From NCBI GenBank assembly GCA_963749415.1, contig CAVVMG010000001.1, positions 2,418,001-2,482,000 on the forward strand: DNA of 64,000 nt. The letters are read 5' to 3'. Shown here one piece after another: positions 24,157-32,944 of the stretch (positions within the stretch are counted from its first letter, which is position 1; every line of letters starts with the position of its first letter). The position numbers and the translations under genes were made by a program. The notes below the pieces were generated by a model. That model ran no database searches. It saw only the letters and a list, made by a program, of their open reading frames with translations, and was not told the origin of the DNA. The stretch comes from JALYNX01 sp963749415. GTDB taxonomy: Bacteria > Actinomycetota > Acidimicrobiia > Spongiisociales > ZC4RG35.

Positions 24157-25547
24157 TAGAGCACCCCGCCTTCGGTCATCCTCTTCAGGTCGAGAGCAGC
24201 GTCCAGCTCGTCGGGGCTCATCAGGCCCGCCTCCAGCACCAGCTCTCTGATCGACCTCCCGGTCGCCAGCGACTCCTTGGCGATCTGCGCTCCGTTGTCG
24301 TAGCCGATATGCGGGTTGAGGGCGGTCACGATGATCGCGTTTCGCTCCAGGAGCTCCCTGGCCCGATCTTCGTTGGCCTCGATCCCGTCCACGCACCTTG
24401 CCCTGAACGCATCTGCGGCGTTGGACAACAGTTCGATCGACGAGAGGAGGTCGTGGGCCAACACCGGCATCATCACATTCAGTTCGAAGTTCCCGTTGGC
24501 GCCGGCCCAGGAAACGGTCTGATCGTTCCCGACGACCCTGGCCGCCACCATCATCACCATCTCGGACATCACCGGGTTCACCTTGCCCGGCATGATCGAG
24601 GAGCCTGGCTGGAGTTCTGGGATCCGTATCTCACCGATCCCAGAGGTGGGGCCGGAGCCGAGGAAGCGGATGTCGTTGGCGATCTTGAAGAGTGAGACCG
24701 CGATCGTCTTCAACACCCCCGACGCCATGACAACGGCATCCTTCGAGCCCTGTGCCTCGAAGTGGTCTACGGCTTCACGCAACGGGTAGCCGGTCCGCTC
24801 TGCCATGGTCTCGATCACCGCAGGAGCGAAGCCATCGGGAGCATTGATCCCGGTGCCCACAGCGGTACCGCCGAGCGCGAGCTCTTCGAGCTCGGGGAGG
24901 ACCTTGGCCAGGCGCTCTGCACCCTTGCCGACCTGGGTTGCCCACCCGCCGAATTCCTGGCCCAAGGTCACCGGCGTGGCATCCATGAGATGGGTGCGGC
25001 CCGACTTGACGACACCGGCGAATTCGTCCGCCTTCGCCTCCAGTGAGGCGGACAGGCCCTGCAGCGCCGGGATCAGGCGTGATCGGATCCCATCCACGGC
25101 GGCGACGTGGATCGCCGTCGGGATCACGTCGTTCGACGACTGGCCGAAATTGACATGGTCGTTGGGATGGACGCGACCGCTTCCACGTTCCTCACCGAGC
25201 AATTCGGCGGCCCGGGAGGCGATCACCTCATTGGCGTTGGTGTTTGTGGAAGTTCCAGAGCCGGTCTGGAAGATGTCGAGGACGAATTGGTCATCGAGGA
25301 CACCGTCCATCACCTCGTCTGCGGCCTTGCGAATGGCGCCGGCGATCTCGGCATCGATGAGGCCGAGCTGGGAGGCGACGGTCGCCGCCGACCCCTTGAG
25401 CAGGCCAAGGGCCCGGATGAATCCGCGGCTGAACCTCTCGCCGGAGATCGGGAAGTTATCGACGGCACGTTGGGTCGATGCCCCGTAGTGGGCATCTACG
25501 GGAACCTCCACTTCGCCCATCGAGTCACGTTCGATCCTGTGCTCCAC
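24156..25547 (-). CDS. fumC: Class II fumarate hydratase
   Basis: 463 residues, the usual FumC length. The superfamily signature GSSIMPGKVNPVMSE is present near 315-330. FQTGSGTSTNTNANEVIASRA, HPNDHVNFGQSSND and SGRTHLMDATPVTLGQE are the active-site regions 1-3. It interconverts fumarate and malate in the TCA cycle without an Fe-S cluster. GTG start giving EHRIERDSMGEVEVPVDAHYG, the family N-terminus. The last gene of the minus-strand group that includes the second suf set; about 50 bases separate it from the peptidase gene. Confidence 0.95.
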   Translation of the reverse strand: MEHRIERDSMGEVEVPVDAHYGASTQRAVDNFPISGERFSRGFIRALGLLKGSAATVASQLGLIDAEIAGAIRKAADEVMDGVLDDQFVLDIFQTGSGTSTNTNANEVIASRAAELLGEERGSGRVHPNDHVNFGQSSNDVIPTAIHVAAVDGIRSRLIPALQGLSASLEAKADEFAGVVKSGRTHLMDATPVTLGQEFGGWATQVGKGAERLAKVLPELEELALGGTAVGTGINAPDGFAPAVIETMAERTGYPLREAVDHFEAQGSKDAVVMASGVLKTIAVSLFKIANDIRFLGSGPTSGIGEIRIPELQPGSSIMPGKVNPVMSEMVMMVAARVVGNDQTVSWAGANGNFELNVMMPVLAHDLLSSIELLSNAADAFRARCVDGIEANEDRARELLERNAIIVTALNPHIGYDNGAQIAKESLATGRSIRELVLEAGLMSPDELDAALDLKRMTEGGVL

Positions 25548-25597
25548 CTGGTCCTCGCTTCTGAGCCTGATGTCGATTGGAACGGTAACCCCGACGT

Positions 25598-26677
25598 TCA
25601 GCCGAGAAGGTGACGGGATCCCTCATACATCCGGTCGAGGCGCTCCAGTAGCCCATCCTCGCCGTCCACCGCGCTGGCGGCCAGGAGAAGGAGGTCGACC
25701 AGTCCATGGAAGTCGGCGAGGGAGATGACCTCCATTCGCGGAGTGGCGGGGCCGATTCCCTGCTCTACATCCTCCAGGCCGCCCATGTTGTGATAGTTGC
25801 CAAGCGGCAGGCAGAGCCCGGCGGCTCGATATCCGTAGACCCCGAATGCCGTTGCCTCACAAGAGCCGCCAGCCATCAGCTTCCGCTGGTGGCTGAGCCC
25901 GCGGCTCGCCGCGGCCCCACTGATCAGGTTGGTCAGCTCCCGGTCGAACACGGTCGAGGCGTCCCCTACTCGCACCACCGGGCCGCCGCCGATCGGCGCT
26001 TCGGCTGAGGCACGCGATGCTTCGATCGAGAGCAGCCTCGATCGTGCCGGGATGATCCCGGACTTTGCCGAATGGATCGCCCCTATGAATCCCACCTCCT
26101 CCGCCCTGGTGAGGAGGACCCCGAAATGTCTCATTCCGGAATCGGCGCGGGCCCGGTCCAATGCGGATAGCGCAGCGGCGCATCCGGCGAGGTCGTCACA
26201 GGCGGGGGCATGAAACATCCCTGCCGCCGGTCTCGTTGCGGCGAGGCGCCAGCGCGCCACGTCCCCGGGCATGGGCATCGCCCGGTTGTCCAGCCGGATC
26301 GAGCCGGTCCCCGTCTTCGGATCGTGGGCTTGAACCCGCCCGCCTCCCCCACTACCGGTGACGAATTCGAGCTTCGCCTCCGGGAAGTACTCGGGTCGAA
26401 CCCCGCCCCGAAACGTGTACCCGGCCTCCCGGCCCCACACCCGATCGATGACAAACGCGGGATGGTCCATATGGGCAACTGCCAGCACCGGGGCGCGGCG
26501 GCCGCGGCCTTTCTGGGTGATCAGCACGTTGCCGCCACTGTCGGTCTTCGCGGTCAGGTCGGCTCGCCTCGCCGCCCAGGCCCGGGCCCACGAGGCGACG
26601 GCATCCTCCCGACCTGATGCCGTGGGCAGGTTCGTCAGCTCATGGAGCCAGCGCTCGACCGTGGAGCGACCGGCCAT
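25598..26677 (-). CDS. M42-like metallopeptidase/aminopeptidase
   Basis: 359 residues. Motifs of the M20/M28/M42 clan are VLAVAHMDHPAF (first His/Asp), ACDDLAGCAAALSAL (bridging Asp), LTRAEEVGFIGAIHS (catalytic Glu pair) and LSIEAS (Glu/Asp ligand). NYHNMGG near the C-terminus supplies the last His. Two zinc or cobalt ions are expected. These enzymes cut N-terminal residues from peptides. ATG start. The gene sits three bases after sufC of the second suf set, so it may be cotranscribed with it; I see no biochemical reason for that. Confidence 0.82.
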   Translation of the reverse strand: MAGRSTVERWLHELTNLPTASGREDAVASWARAWAARRADLTAKTDSGGNVLITQKGRGRRAPVLAVAHMDHPAFVIDRVWGREAGYTFRGGVRPEYFPEAKLEFVTGSGGGGRVQAHDPKTGTGSIRLDNRAMPMPGDVARWRLAATRPAAGMFHAPACDDLAGCAAALSALDRARADSGMRHFGVLLTRAEEVGFIGAIHSAKSGIIPARSRLLSIEASRASAEAPIGGGPVVRVGDASTVFDRELTNLISGAAASRGLSHQRKLMAGGSCEATAFGVYGYRAAGLCLPLGNYHNMGGLEDVEQGIGPATPRMEVISLADFHGLVDLLLLAASAVDGEDGLLERLDRMYEGSRHLLG

Positions 26678-26680
26678 CCT

Positions 26681-27481
26681 TCAGACGTCGAACGGGGTGT
26701 CGGTGAAGAGATCGGAGACCTTCTCCGTCGGCGCCGCCTCTGGCTTCTTGATCCCCAGCCGCGTCCTGACCGCCTCATACCCGCCTGCCTCCAGCTCCTC
26801 GGCCAGCTCGGCGCCCCCGGAATCAACGATTCGCCCATCGATCATCACATGAATCCGATCGGGCATCAGGTAGCGCAGGATGCGGCTGTAGTGGGTGATC
26901 ATCACGACCGCGAGATCGGGTGAGCGCATCTCCTCCACGGCGCTCGCGACCTGCCGTACCGCATCGATGTCGAGCCCGGAGTCGATCTCGTCGAGCAAGG
27001 CGACCTTGGGCTGGAGCACCGCCATCTGGAAGATCTCCGACCGCTTTTTCTCTCCGCCCGAGAGGTCGTTGTTCAGGGAGCGGTCCAGGAAGCGGGTGGT
27101 GTCGAATCGCTCCGCCTCCAACCCGATCCGAGAGAGGGCCTCCTCACGCCCTACCCCGCGCTCCTCCAAGGCTTCGGTTAGGAACTCCCCGAGGCGCACC
27201 CCGGGGACCTCGGTCGGATACTGAAAGCTCTGCAGCAGACCTTGTCGGGAGCGTTCATCGACACTCATCGAGAACAGATCGGCACCCTCCAACGTGGCGC
27301 TTCCCGAGACCTCGTAGCCAACGCGGCCGGTCAGCACATGGCAGAGGGTCGATTTTCCCGAGCCATTGGGGCCCATGATGGCGTGCACCTCCCCGAAAGG
27401 AACCGAGAGGTCGAGGTCCTCGAGGATCTGCTTGCCGCCGATTGCAGCGGAGAGGCCTTCGACCCGGAGCGCCGTGCTCAT
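26681..27481 (-). CDS. sufC: Second SufC-type Fe-S assembly ATPase
   Basis: 266 residues. Walker A MGPNGSGKST, signature LSGGEKKRSEIFQMA, Walker B KVALLDEIDSGLDIDAV and H-loop ITHYSR. QSFQYPTEVPGVRLGEFLTEAL is the SufC Q-loop region, so it is a SufC paralogue, not a transport ATPase. It has a 20-residue C-terminal extension (KKPEAAPTEKV) not in the first copy. The ATG overlaps the Rieske gene stop (ATGA); the longer upstream frame is inside the Rieske gene. Operon order sufD-Rieske-sufC makes this the likely partner of SufD. Confidence 0.88.
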   Translation of the reverse strand: MSTALRVEGLSAAIGGKQILEDLDLSVPFGEVHAIMGPNGSGKSTLCHVLTGRVGYEVSGSATLEGADLFSMSVDERSRQGLLQSFQYPTEVPGVRLGEFLTEALEERGVGREEALSRIGLEAERFDTTRFLDRSLNNDLSGGEKKRSEIFQMAVLQPKVALLDEIDSGLDIDAVRQVASAVEEMRSPDLAVVMITHYSRILRYLMPDRIHVMIDGRIVDSGGAELAEELEAGGYEAVRTRLGIKKPEAAPTEKVSDLFTDTPFDV

Positions 27482-27789
27482 TGGTCCTCCAGCGAGAGGT
27501 AAACAGTGCCGTCTTCGATGCTCACCGGGTACACCGGCACCGGGCGGGTGGCGGGAAGCGACAGTGGCTCCCCGGTCGTCAGATCGAACTCCGAGCCATG
27601 CCGCGGGCACTCAACGGCCTTGTCATACACCTCGCCCTCGGCGAGAGATGCCTCGGCGTGCGAGCAGACGTCACCGACCGCGAACACCTCGTCGCCGATG
27701 CGGAACATGGCCACCACGGTCTCGCCAACTGTCACCCTGATCCCCCGCTCCCTGGGCAGAGTCTCCAATTGCCCGATCTCGACCTTCAT
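27478..27789 (-). CDS. Rieske-type [2Fe-2S] ferredoxin in suf operon
   Basis: 103 residues with one Rieske domain. The cluster ligands are CSHAEA (Cys, His) and CPRHGSEFD (Cys, His), about 20 residues apart. No membrane segment. Small Rieske proteins of the NirD/BphF type are often encoded in actinobacterial suf operons between sufD and sufC; they may supply electrons or be early cluster targets. ATG start with ATGA overlaps at both ends, so expression is locked to SufD and SufC. A role in assembly is inference from position. Confidence 0.88.
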   Translation of the reverse strand: MKVEIGQLETLPRERGIRVTVGETVVAMFRIGDEVFAVGDVCSHAEASLAEGEVYDKAVECPRHGSEFDLTTGEPLSLPATRPVPVYPVSIEDGTVYLSLEDQ

Positions 27790-29048
27790 GCCACCCGGCC
27801 TTCGGCCTGGGCCGACACGAACCGCCTGAAGACCTCTTCCGACACCGGAGCCTCCACCGCAGCGATCGGGAGGCGGTCGATGACCTCCTGGAAGAACCCC
27901 CTGATCAGCAGACGCTCCGAACGCTCCTTGGTGAGGCCACGGCTCTGCAAGTAATAGAGATGCTCTACCTCGAGCGGGCCAACCGACGAGCCATGGCCGC
28001 AAATCACGTCGTCGCAGAGGATCTCCAGGTTGGGAACCGAGTGCGCCTTGGCATCCTCGGAGAGGACCAGGTTTCGGTTGGTCTCGAAGGTGGTGGTCCC
28101 CCGAGCGTCTTTCTCGATGCGGAGCAGGCCGGTGAACACACTCTGGGCGGCGTCCTCGACAGCCCCCTTGAGGAAGATGTCGGAAGACGTGCGGCGACCC
28201 TCGTGGATTATGAGCATTCGGTAGTCGAGGGTCTGGGAGCCCTCGCCGAAGTAGAGGCCGACCACTTCCGACGAGGACCCGTCGCCGACCAGCCTCATCC
28301 CGAGATCCAACCGACCCAGCCTTGCCCCCAGGCCTACCTCCCCGATGCGGGCCGTGGAGTCCCGGTCCAACACCACCCGCTGGTGGACGACCGAGGTGGC
28401 CGCCTGGTCCACGCCCTGGACTGCGAGGTAGCGGAGACGTCCCCCGGGACCGACCTCGAGGTCGATCTCCGGCACCATCAGCAACTCGGCTCCGTCTGCC
28501 GACCGGTAGACAACGAGGACGCTGGCCTCGGCGTCCTCCCCCACCCGGACCACAACATGGGGGAAGGTGGCGGCCCCCGCCGTCACTCCCTGGATCTCGA
28601 TCACCAGCGGTGCGGTCATCGTTGCCCTGCGGGGCAGATCGACGAGCACTCCGTCGGTGGAAAACGCGGCATGGGCCGCAGTCAGCTTGTTGTGGTCCAC
28701 CGCCACCATGCGCTCCAACCCCGGGTCGTCGTCGAGTTCGCTGAACCGGCGCACCTCGGCAGTCGTCGACGAGGCTTCGATGATGGCTCCGTCCACCACG
28801 AGCACGCGGCCGGAGGTTTCCGAAACGGAGGAGAGGAAAGGCCCCGGTCCGAGTGGGTCACCTGGCTCGATGATGGGTTGCAGAGAGGAGAAAGGCGTGT
28901 CGAATTCGACGTAACGCCAGTCCTCCTCGGCCCCGGTCGGCTCCTCCAATGACTCGAACACACGATGGGCGGATGCCATCTCCTGCCGTCTCCATTCTGG
29001 GGCGGCAGCGGTCAGCCTGGTGAGGGTTTCGGAGTCGAACGGGGGCAA
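27786..29048 (-). CDS. sufD: Fe-S assembly scaffold protein SufD
   Basis: 420 residues. The N-terminal part (EDWRYVEFDTPF) carries the W.Y.. motif common to SufD, and the C-terminal half is the parallel beta-helix SUF core: KDARGTTTFETNRNLVLSEDAKAHSVPNLEI, followed by CGHGSSVGPLEVEHLYYL. The H.SS.G.L... pattern with the conserved His points to SufD rather than SufB, and the Cys triad of SufB is not obvious. It forms SufBCD with SufB and SufC; SufB is not in this window. TTG start with GGAG five bases upstream. First gene of the second suf operon. Confidence 0.88.
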   Translation of the reverse strand: MPPFDSETLTRLTAAAPEWRRQEMASAHRVFESLEEPTGAEEDWRYVEFDTPFSSLQPIIEPGDPLGPGPFLSSVSETSGRVLVVDGAIIEASSTTAEVRRFSELDDDPGLERMVAVDHNKLTAAHAAFSTDGVLVDLPRRATMTAPLVIEIQGVTAGAATFPHVVVRVGEDAEASVLVVYRSADGAELLMVPEIDLEVGPGGRLRYLAVQGVDQAATSVVHQRVVLDRDSTARIGEVGLGARLGRLDLGMRLVGDGSSSEVVGLYFGEGSQTLDYRMLIIHEGRRTSSDIFLKGAVEDAAQSVFTGLLRIEKDARGTTTFETNRNLVLSEDAKAHSVPNLEILCDDVICGHGSSVGPLEVEHLYYLQSRGLTKERSERLLIRGFFQEVIDRLPIAAVEAPVSEEVFRRFVSAQAEGRVA

Positions 29049-29103
29049 GAAGTCTCCGGGTGGAAGCCCGGCGATCGTATTTCACCTATGGCGATAGTGC
29101 CAA

Positions 29104-30567
29104 TCACTCCGCTGGGCCAAGGGCGTCCGTGGTGACATCCGATGCCGCGTGCCACAACATCCATCCCAGGCCGAATTGCTCGGCCGAATCGATCTGTGCC
29201 CGCACCTGATCGGCGGTGTAGCCGAAGTCCTGGAGCCAGGGACGGACCACCACGTTTCTGGCGAGTCGGGCCAACCCGTCTTCGAGGGCGTTGGTGACCA
29301 TCGGTCCCGGGTGATCATTGGGGTTGTCGAACCCATACCACCCGGTGCCGTAGTGCGATGGGTAGACCATCGGCGAAACAACGTCGACGATGCTGGTCAC
29401 ATCCGGCCACCGCTGCCCGATACCACCATCGTCCTCGGCCTTGGTGATGAAGCCGAAGATGTCGGCTCCTACCGCACATCCCATGGGATGGAGCAAGGCA
29501 ACCGCCTCGGTGAGAAAGGAGTTGATGGCCTGGATCCGGACTTCCTGGCTGATCCCACCGTCAAACACCGAGTTTTCGTCTCGAACGTCGGGGAACCGGA
29601 CATAGTCGAATTGGACCTCGTCGACTCCCATGGCACAGGCCTCTTCGGCGAGCCCAATTGCGTAGGCCCGGGCATCTGGATCGGTCGGGTCCAGGAAATA
29701 CTGGCCCCTCGACTCGAGCGGGGCGTTGGTCGAGCTGTCCCAGACCGACATCTCCGGCTTCATCACAGCGGCGGTCGGATCGTTGAAGATCACCAGCCGC
29801 CCGATGAGATAGAGGCCGGCCTCTTCGGCTCTGGCTGCCACTTCACCGAGGTCGTACTCGGCCCGAATCGCACCCACCTCGTCGGCGACGGGGTCGCTGC
29901 TGTTGTACCAAACAAGGCCGGTCTCATCCTTGAGGTCGACCATCAACGCATTGAGCTCGGTGGTTTGGGCCATCTCGATGAATCCGGCGAGATTTGACCC
30001 GGTGGCCTCTCCGGTGATGTGGACCGCCCGAGCTGCGAACGGCTCGATTTCCACCTTGGCCTCACCCGGCCCGCCGTCCCACTGGAACTGGGTTTCGACC
30101 CAAGCCGGGCGCGACACGGTGACGGCCCCGGGCTCGGCACCCCGGATGCTGAACTTGCCCTGGTTGTCGCTGACTCCGGCGGCAGGCCCGGCATCGATCC
30201 TGGCGGCCTGGACCGGAGCGCCCGCGCCATCCACGACCACACCTCGAAGCACTCGCGCCTTGAGCACGATGTCGACGGTGCCTTGAGGCCGTTCGGCGAT
30301 GGTGAGGGTGTGGTCCACATGCCCGGGAGCGTTCACCTCGAGGACCGTTCGCGACCGATTCCACTCCAGTTGAACCAGACCGTTTTCGGTGCTGGTACCT
30401 GCCTGCTCTCCGTTGATGTCCACGAATGCAGAGGCAACGGGCACCCCTGCGTCATCGAGGACGCGGAGGGTGTACGGAGTGGCCCGGCCCAGAAGCGACC
30501 AGCCCGCCCATATGGCCCAAACGATGGTGAACGCCACCAGCAACCGAAACTGGGATCGGCGTGACAC
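29104..30567 (-). CDS. Membrane-anchored putative glycoside hydrolase (DUF4015/GH13-like barrel)
   Basis: 487 residues. An N-terminal anchor helix (LLVAFTIVWAIWAGWSLL) leads to two beta-sandwich regions of carboxypeptidase-regulatory type (LRVLDDAGVPVASAFVDING, then LRGVVVDGAGAPVQAARID). The C-terminal part from about 200 on is a DUF4015 TIM-barrel: NALMVDLKDETGLVWYNS, GLYLIGRLVIFNDP, GVDEVQFDYVRFPD and VSPMVYPSHYGTGWYG. The Asp in FDYVRFP is the likely catalytic or ligand residue. An extracytoplasmic role on a cell-wall or capsule glycan is suggested, not shown. GTG start. Divergent from the sigma factor gene. Confidence 0.8.
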   Translation of the reverse strand: MSRRSQFRLLVAFTIVWAIWAGWSLLGRATPYTLRVLDDAGVPVASAFVDINGEQAGTSTENGLVQLEWNRSRTVLEVNAPGHVDHTLTIAERPQGTVDIVLKARVLRGVVVDGAGAPVQAARIDAGPAAGVSDNQGKFSIRGAEPGAVTVSRPAWVETQFQWDGGPGEAKVEIEPFAARAVHITGEATGSNLAGFIEMAQTTELNALMVDLKDETGLVWYNSSDPVADEVGAIRAEYDLGEVAARAEEAGLYLIGRLVIFNDPTAAVMKPEMSVWDSSTNAPLESRGQYFLDPTDPDARAYAIGLAEEACAMGVDEVQFDYVRFPDVRDENSVFDGGISQEVRIQAINSFLTEAVALLHPMGCAVGADIFGFITKAEDDGGIGQRWPDVTSIVDVVSPMVYPSHYGTGWYGFDNPNDHPGPMVTNALEDGLARLARNVVVRPWLQDFGYTADQVRAQIDSAEQFGLGWMLWHAASDVTTDALGPAE

Positions 30568-30615
30568 TGAAATCGGCAGGGTACCCAGGAGGAATTGGCT
30601 AGCAGCGATTTTCGT

Positions 30616-30644
30616 TTGCCAGATTCAGCCAGGAGGGTTAGTTT
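30616..30644 (+). promoter_or_regulatory. Candidate sigma-70 type promoter of the sigma factor gene
   Basis: TTGCCA (-35), 17-base spacer, TAGTTT (-10). It lies about 30 bases before the preferred TTG start of the sigma gene and inside the longer alternative reading frame, so it favours the shorter protein. Match to consensus is 5/6 and 3/6. Confidence 0.4.
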
Positions 30645-30672
30645 TCAACAGGGGGTTGTTGAGGAGGACAGT

Positions 30673-31623
30673 TTGGGGAAGCCCATAAGGGCGAGTGATG
30701 CGAGACCGGAGCGAGGCTCAGGCCCGGGTGACACCGTCGGTCTTTATCTCGACGAAGTATCCGCCCACCTTCTGCTGACAGCCGAAGACGAGGTCTATCT
30801 GGCCCGCTCCATGGAACGGGGCAAGAAGGCCAAAGTCCGTCTGGAATCAGGCGATTTCCCGGTGTCCGAGCGGCCTCAGCTGATGCGTCTCGTCGCCGAG
30901 GGCGAAGAGGCCAAGATGTCGTTCATCCGGTCCAATCTCCGCCTGGTGATTTCCATCGCGAAGCGTTACACCGGGCGCGGGCTCGACCTCCTCGACCTGA
31001 TCCAGGAGGGCAATCTGGGGCTGATCCGGGCTGTGGAAAAGTTTGACTGGCGCAAGGGTTTCAAGTTCTCGACCTACGCCACTTGGTGGATCCGCCAGGC
31101 CATCACCCGCGGCCTGGGGAACAACGGCCGAACCATCCGGCTTCCGGTCCACATGGTGGATGTGGTGCGCACGGTCCAAGACACCAAGCAGATCCTCCAC
31201 GACAAGTACCACCGGGCACCGACTCTCGAGGAGATCTCCGAGGCCTCCGGACTGGACACCGAGCGGGTCCTGGCTGCCCTCGAGGCGCCGGCAGAAACCG
31301 TGTCGCTCGACCGCCCGGTCGGTGAGGACGGCGACGCCTCTCTTCAGGATTTCGTCGAGGACACTGGTGCCGCCAATCCCGAGGACCGCGCTGCATCTGC
31401 CTGGCGCAGGGAGCGCTTGATCAAGGCACTGCAGATTCTCGACCTCGAGGAGCAACAAGTCCTCTGGCTGCGGTTCGGCCTCGATGGCGACGAGCCTTGG
31501 ACCCTCTCCGATGTCGGCAAGGTGATCAACTCCACCCGGGAGCGGGTGCGCCAGATCGAGGCCAGAGGCCTGGCCAAGTTGCGCCATCCCAGCTGCGACA
31601 TCGACCTCGCAGCCCTGCTCTAG
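30673..31623 (+). CDS. RNA polymerase sigma-70 factor, primary-like (group 1/2)
   Basis: 316 residues from the chosen TTG. Region 1.2 is DTVGLYLDEVSAHLLLTAEDE; region 2 has RLVISIAKRYTGRGLDLLDL and STYATWWIRQAI (the -10 and melting part); region 3 begins RTIRLPVHMVD; region 4 ends VINSTRERVRQIEARGLAKL, the -35 recognition helix. No long acidic region 1.1 is seen, so a group 2 (SigB-like) factor is likely; the housekeeping factor is not excluded. The start has GAGGAGG five bases before it. An earlier in-frame TTG at 30595 has AGGAGG only two bases away. Its TAG shares CTAG with the convergent aminotransferase stop. Confidence 0.88.
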   Translation: MGKPIRASDARPERGSGPGDTVGLYLDEVSAHLLLTAEDEVYLARSMERGKKAKVRLESGDFPVSERPQLMRLVAEGEEAKMSFIRSNLRLVISIAKRYTGRGLDLLDLIQEGNLGLIRAVEKFDWRKGFKFSTYATWWIRQAITRGLGNNGRTIRLPVHMVDVVRTVQDTKQILHDKYHRAPTLEEISEASGLDTERVLAALEAPAETVSLDRPVGEDGDASLQDFVEDTGAANPEDRAASAWRRERLIKALQILDLEEQQVLWLRFGLDGDEPWTLSDVGKVINSTRERVRQIEARGLAKLRHPSCDIDLAALL

Positions 31624-32903
31624 ACGCTGCGCAGGGCGCGCTCCAGCCTGGCGAATCCTTCGTCTGCTTCGTCCTCGGTGAGCGACAGCGGCGGTGCAAT
31701 CCGCAACGAGTTCCCGTAGAGGCCGCCCTTGCCTATCAGCAGGCCTTCTTCTCGGGCCGCCTCGAGCACGGCCGTCGCCTTCTCCGGTGCCGGATCCCCT
31801 GCCGCGTCGACCAGCTCGAGCCCGATCATCAACCCCTTGCCCCGCACCTCTTCGATCAAGTCGAGCTCCTCGGAGAGCGGAATCAGGTTCTGCATCAACC
31901 GATTCCCCACCTTGAGGGCGTTGGTCTGCAGATCCTGCTCGATCAGCACTTCGAGATTGGCCAAAGCCCCGGCCGTCGCCAAAGGGTTCCCACCGAAGGT
32001 CGAGATCCCGAGCGCGGGATAGGACTCCATGATCTCGGCGGGGGCCACCACTCCCCCGATGCTGAGCCCGTTGCCCAAGCCCTTGGCGAAGGTGAGGAGA
32101 TCGGGTGTGATCCCATGGGCCTGATAGCCCCAGAAATGCTCACCGGTCCGGCCCCAGCCGGTCTGCACCTCGTCGGATATGAACAGGATCCCGTGGGCGT
32201 CCAATACTTCCTTCATCGCCCCGAAGAAGCCATCAGGCGGGGTGATGAAGCCGCCGACCCCTTGGATTGGCTCGGCGATCATCACCGCGGGCTCACCGGC
32301 GCTGGCCACCCGCAGCAGGTCTTCGAGATCGGCGACGCACGCTGCGATGAACTGCTCGTCGGGCAGGTGCCCGAAAGGGCTGCGCACCTTGTAGCCGCCA
32401 TGGACGTAGGTCACCTGGAAGGGCGAGAAGCTGGTCCCTGACCACGCCTTGTTCCCGGTGATGGCAATGGTGGAATGCGACTTCCCGTGGTAGCTGCCCC
32501 GAATCGCCAGCACCTGGTTCGACTTCTTGTAGGTGGTCGCCAGCATCAACGCCGCGTCGTTGGCCTCGGTGCCGGAGTTGGTGAAGAACACCTTGGCGTC
32601 GGGGATGCCCGAGAGTTCCGCCACCTTCTCGGCGAGCTCGATCTGGGATTCGATGAGATACAGCGTCGAGGTGTGCAGCATCCGATCCGCCTGGGCCTTG
32701 ATCGCGGCCACGACCTCGGGGACGCGATAGCCGGTCATCGTGACCAGGATCCCCCCGAAGAAGTCGAGGTACCGGTTGCCTTCGGCATCGACCACGTGTC
32801 GTCCGTCGCCATCGACGATGGCGATGGGCTGCTCGTAATAGAGGGGTGCCCATCCGGGCAAGACCTTGACGTGCCGCTCGTGGAGCTCGGCGTGTTTACC
32901 CAT
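31620..32903 (-). CDS. Class III PLP-dependent aminotransferase
   Basis: 427 residues. The PLP lysine lies in LLTFAKGLGNGLSIGG, FTNSGTEANDAALMLA is the phosphate-binding region, and FISDEVQTGWGRTGEHFWG has the aspartate that contacts the pyridine nitrogen. The overall pattern fits omega-amino acid aminotransferases (GABA, beta-alanine, or alanine-glyoxylate AGXT2 type). The substrate cannot be fixed from sequence. It is not adjacent to the amine-catabolism cluster at 53-63 kb, but a role in downstream GABA or beta-alanine use is possible. ATG start. Stop overlaps the sigma factor stop in CTAG. Confidence 0.88.
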   Translation of the reverse strand: MGKHAELHERHVKVLPGWAPLYYEQPIAIVDGDGRHVVDAEGNRYLDFFGGILVTMTGYRVPEVVAAIKAQADRMLHTSTLYLIESQIELAEKVAELSGIPDAKVFFTNSGTEANDAALMLATTYKKSNQVLAIRGSYHGKSHSTIAITGNKAWSGTSFSPFQVTYVHGGYKVRSPFGHLPDEQFIAACVADLEDLLRVASAGEPAVMIAEPIQGVGGFITPPDGFFGAMKEVLDAHGILFISDEVQTGWGRTGEHFWGYQAHGITPDLLTFAKGLGNGLSIGGVVAPAEIMESYPALGISTFGGNPLATAGALANLEVLIEQDLQTNALKVGNRLMQNLIPLSEELDLIEEVRGKGLMIGLELVDAAGDPAPEKATAVLEAAREEGLLIGKGGLYGNSLRIAPPLSLTEDEADEGFARLERALRSV

Positions 32904-32944
32904 TTCCCAAGGTTACCGAGCGGGCCGTGACCCAGCCCTGTCGA

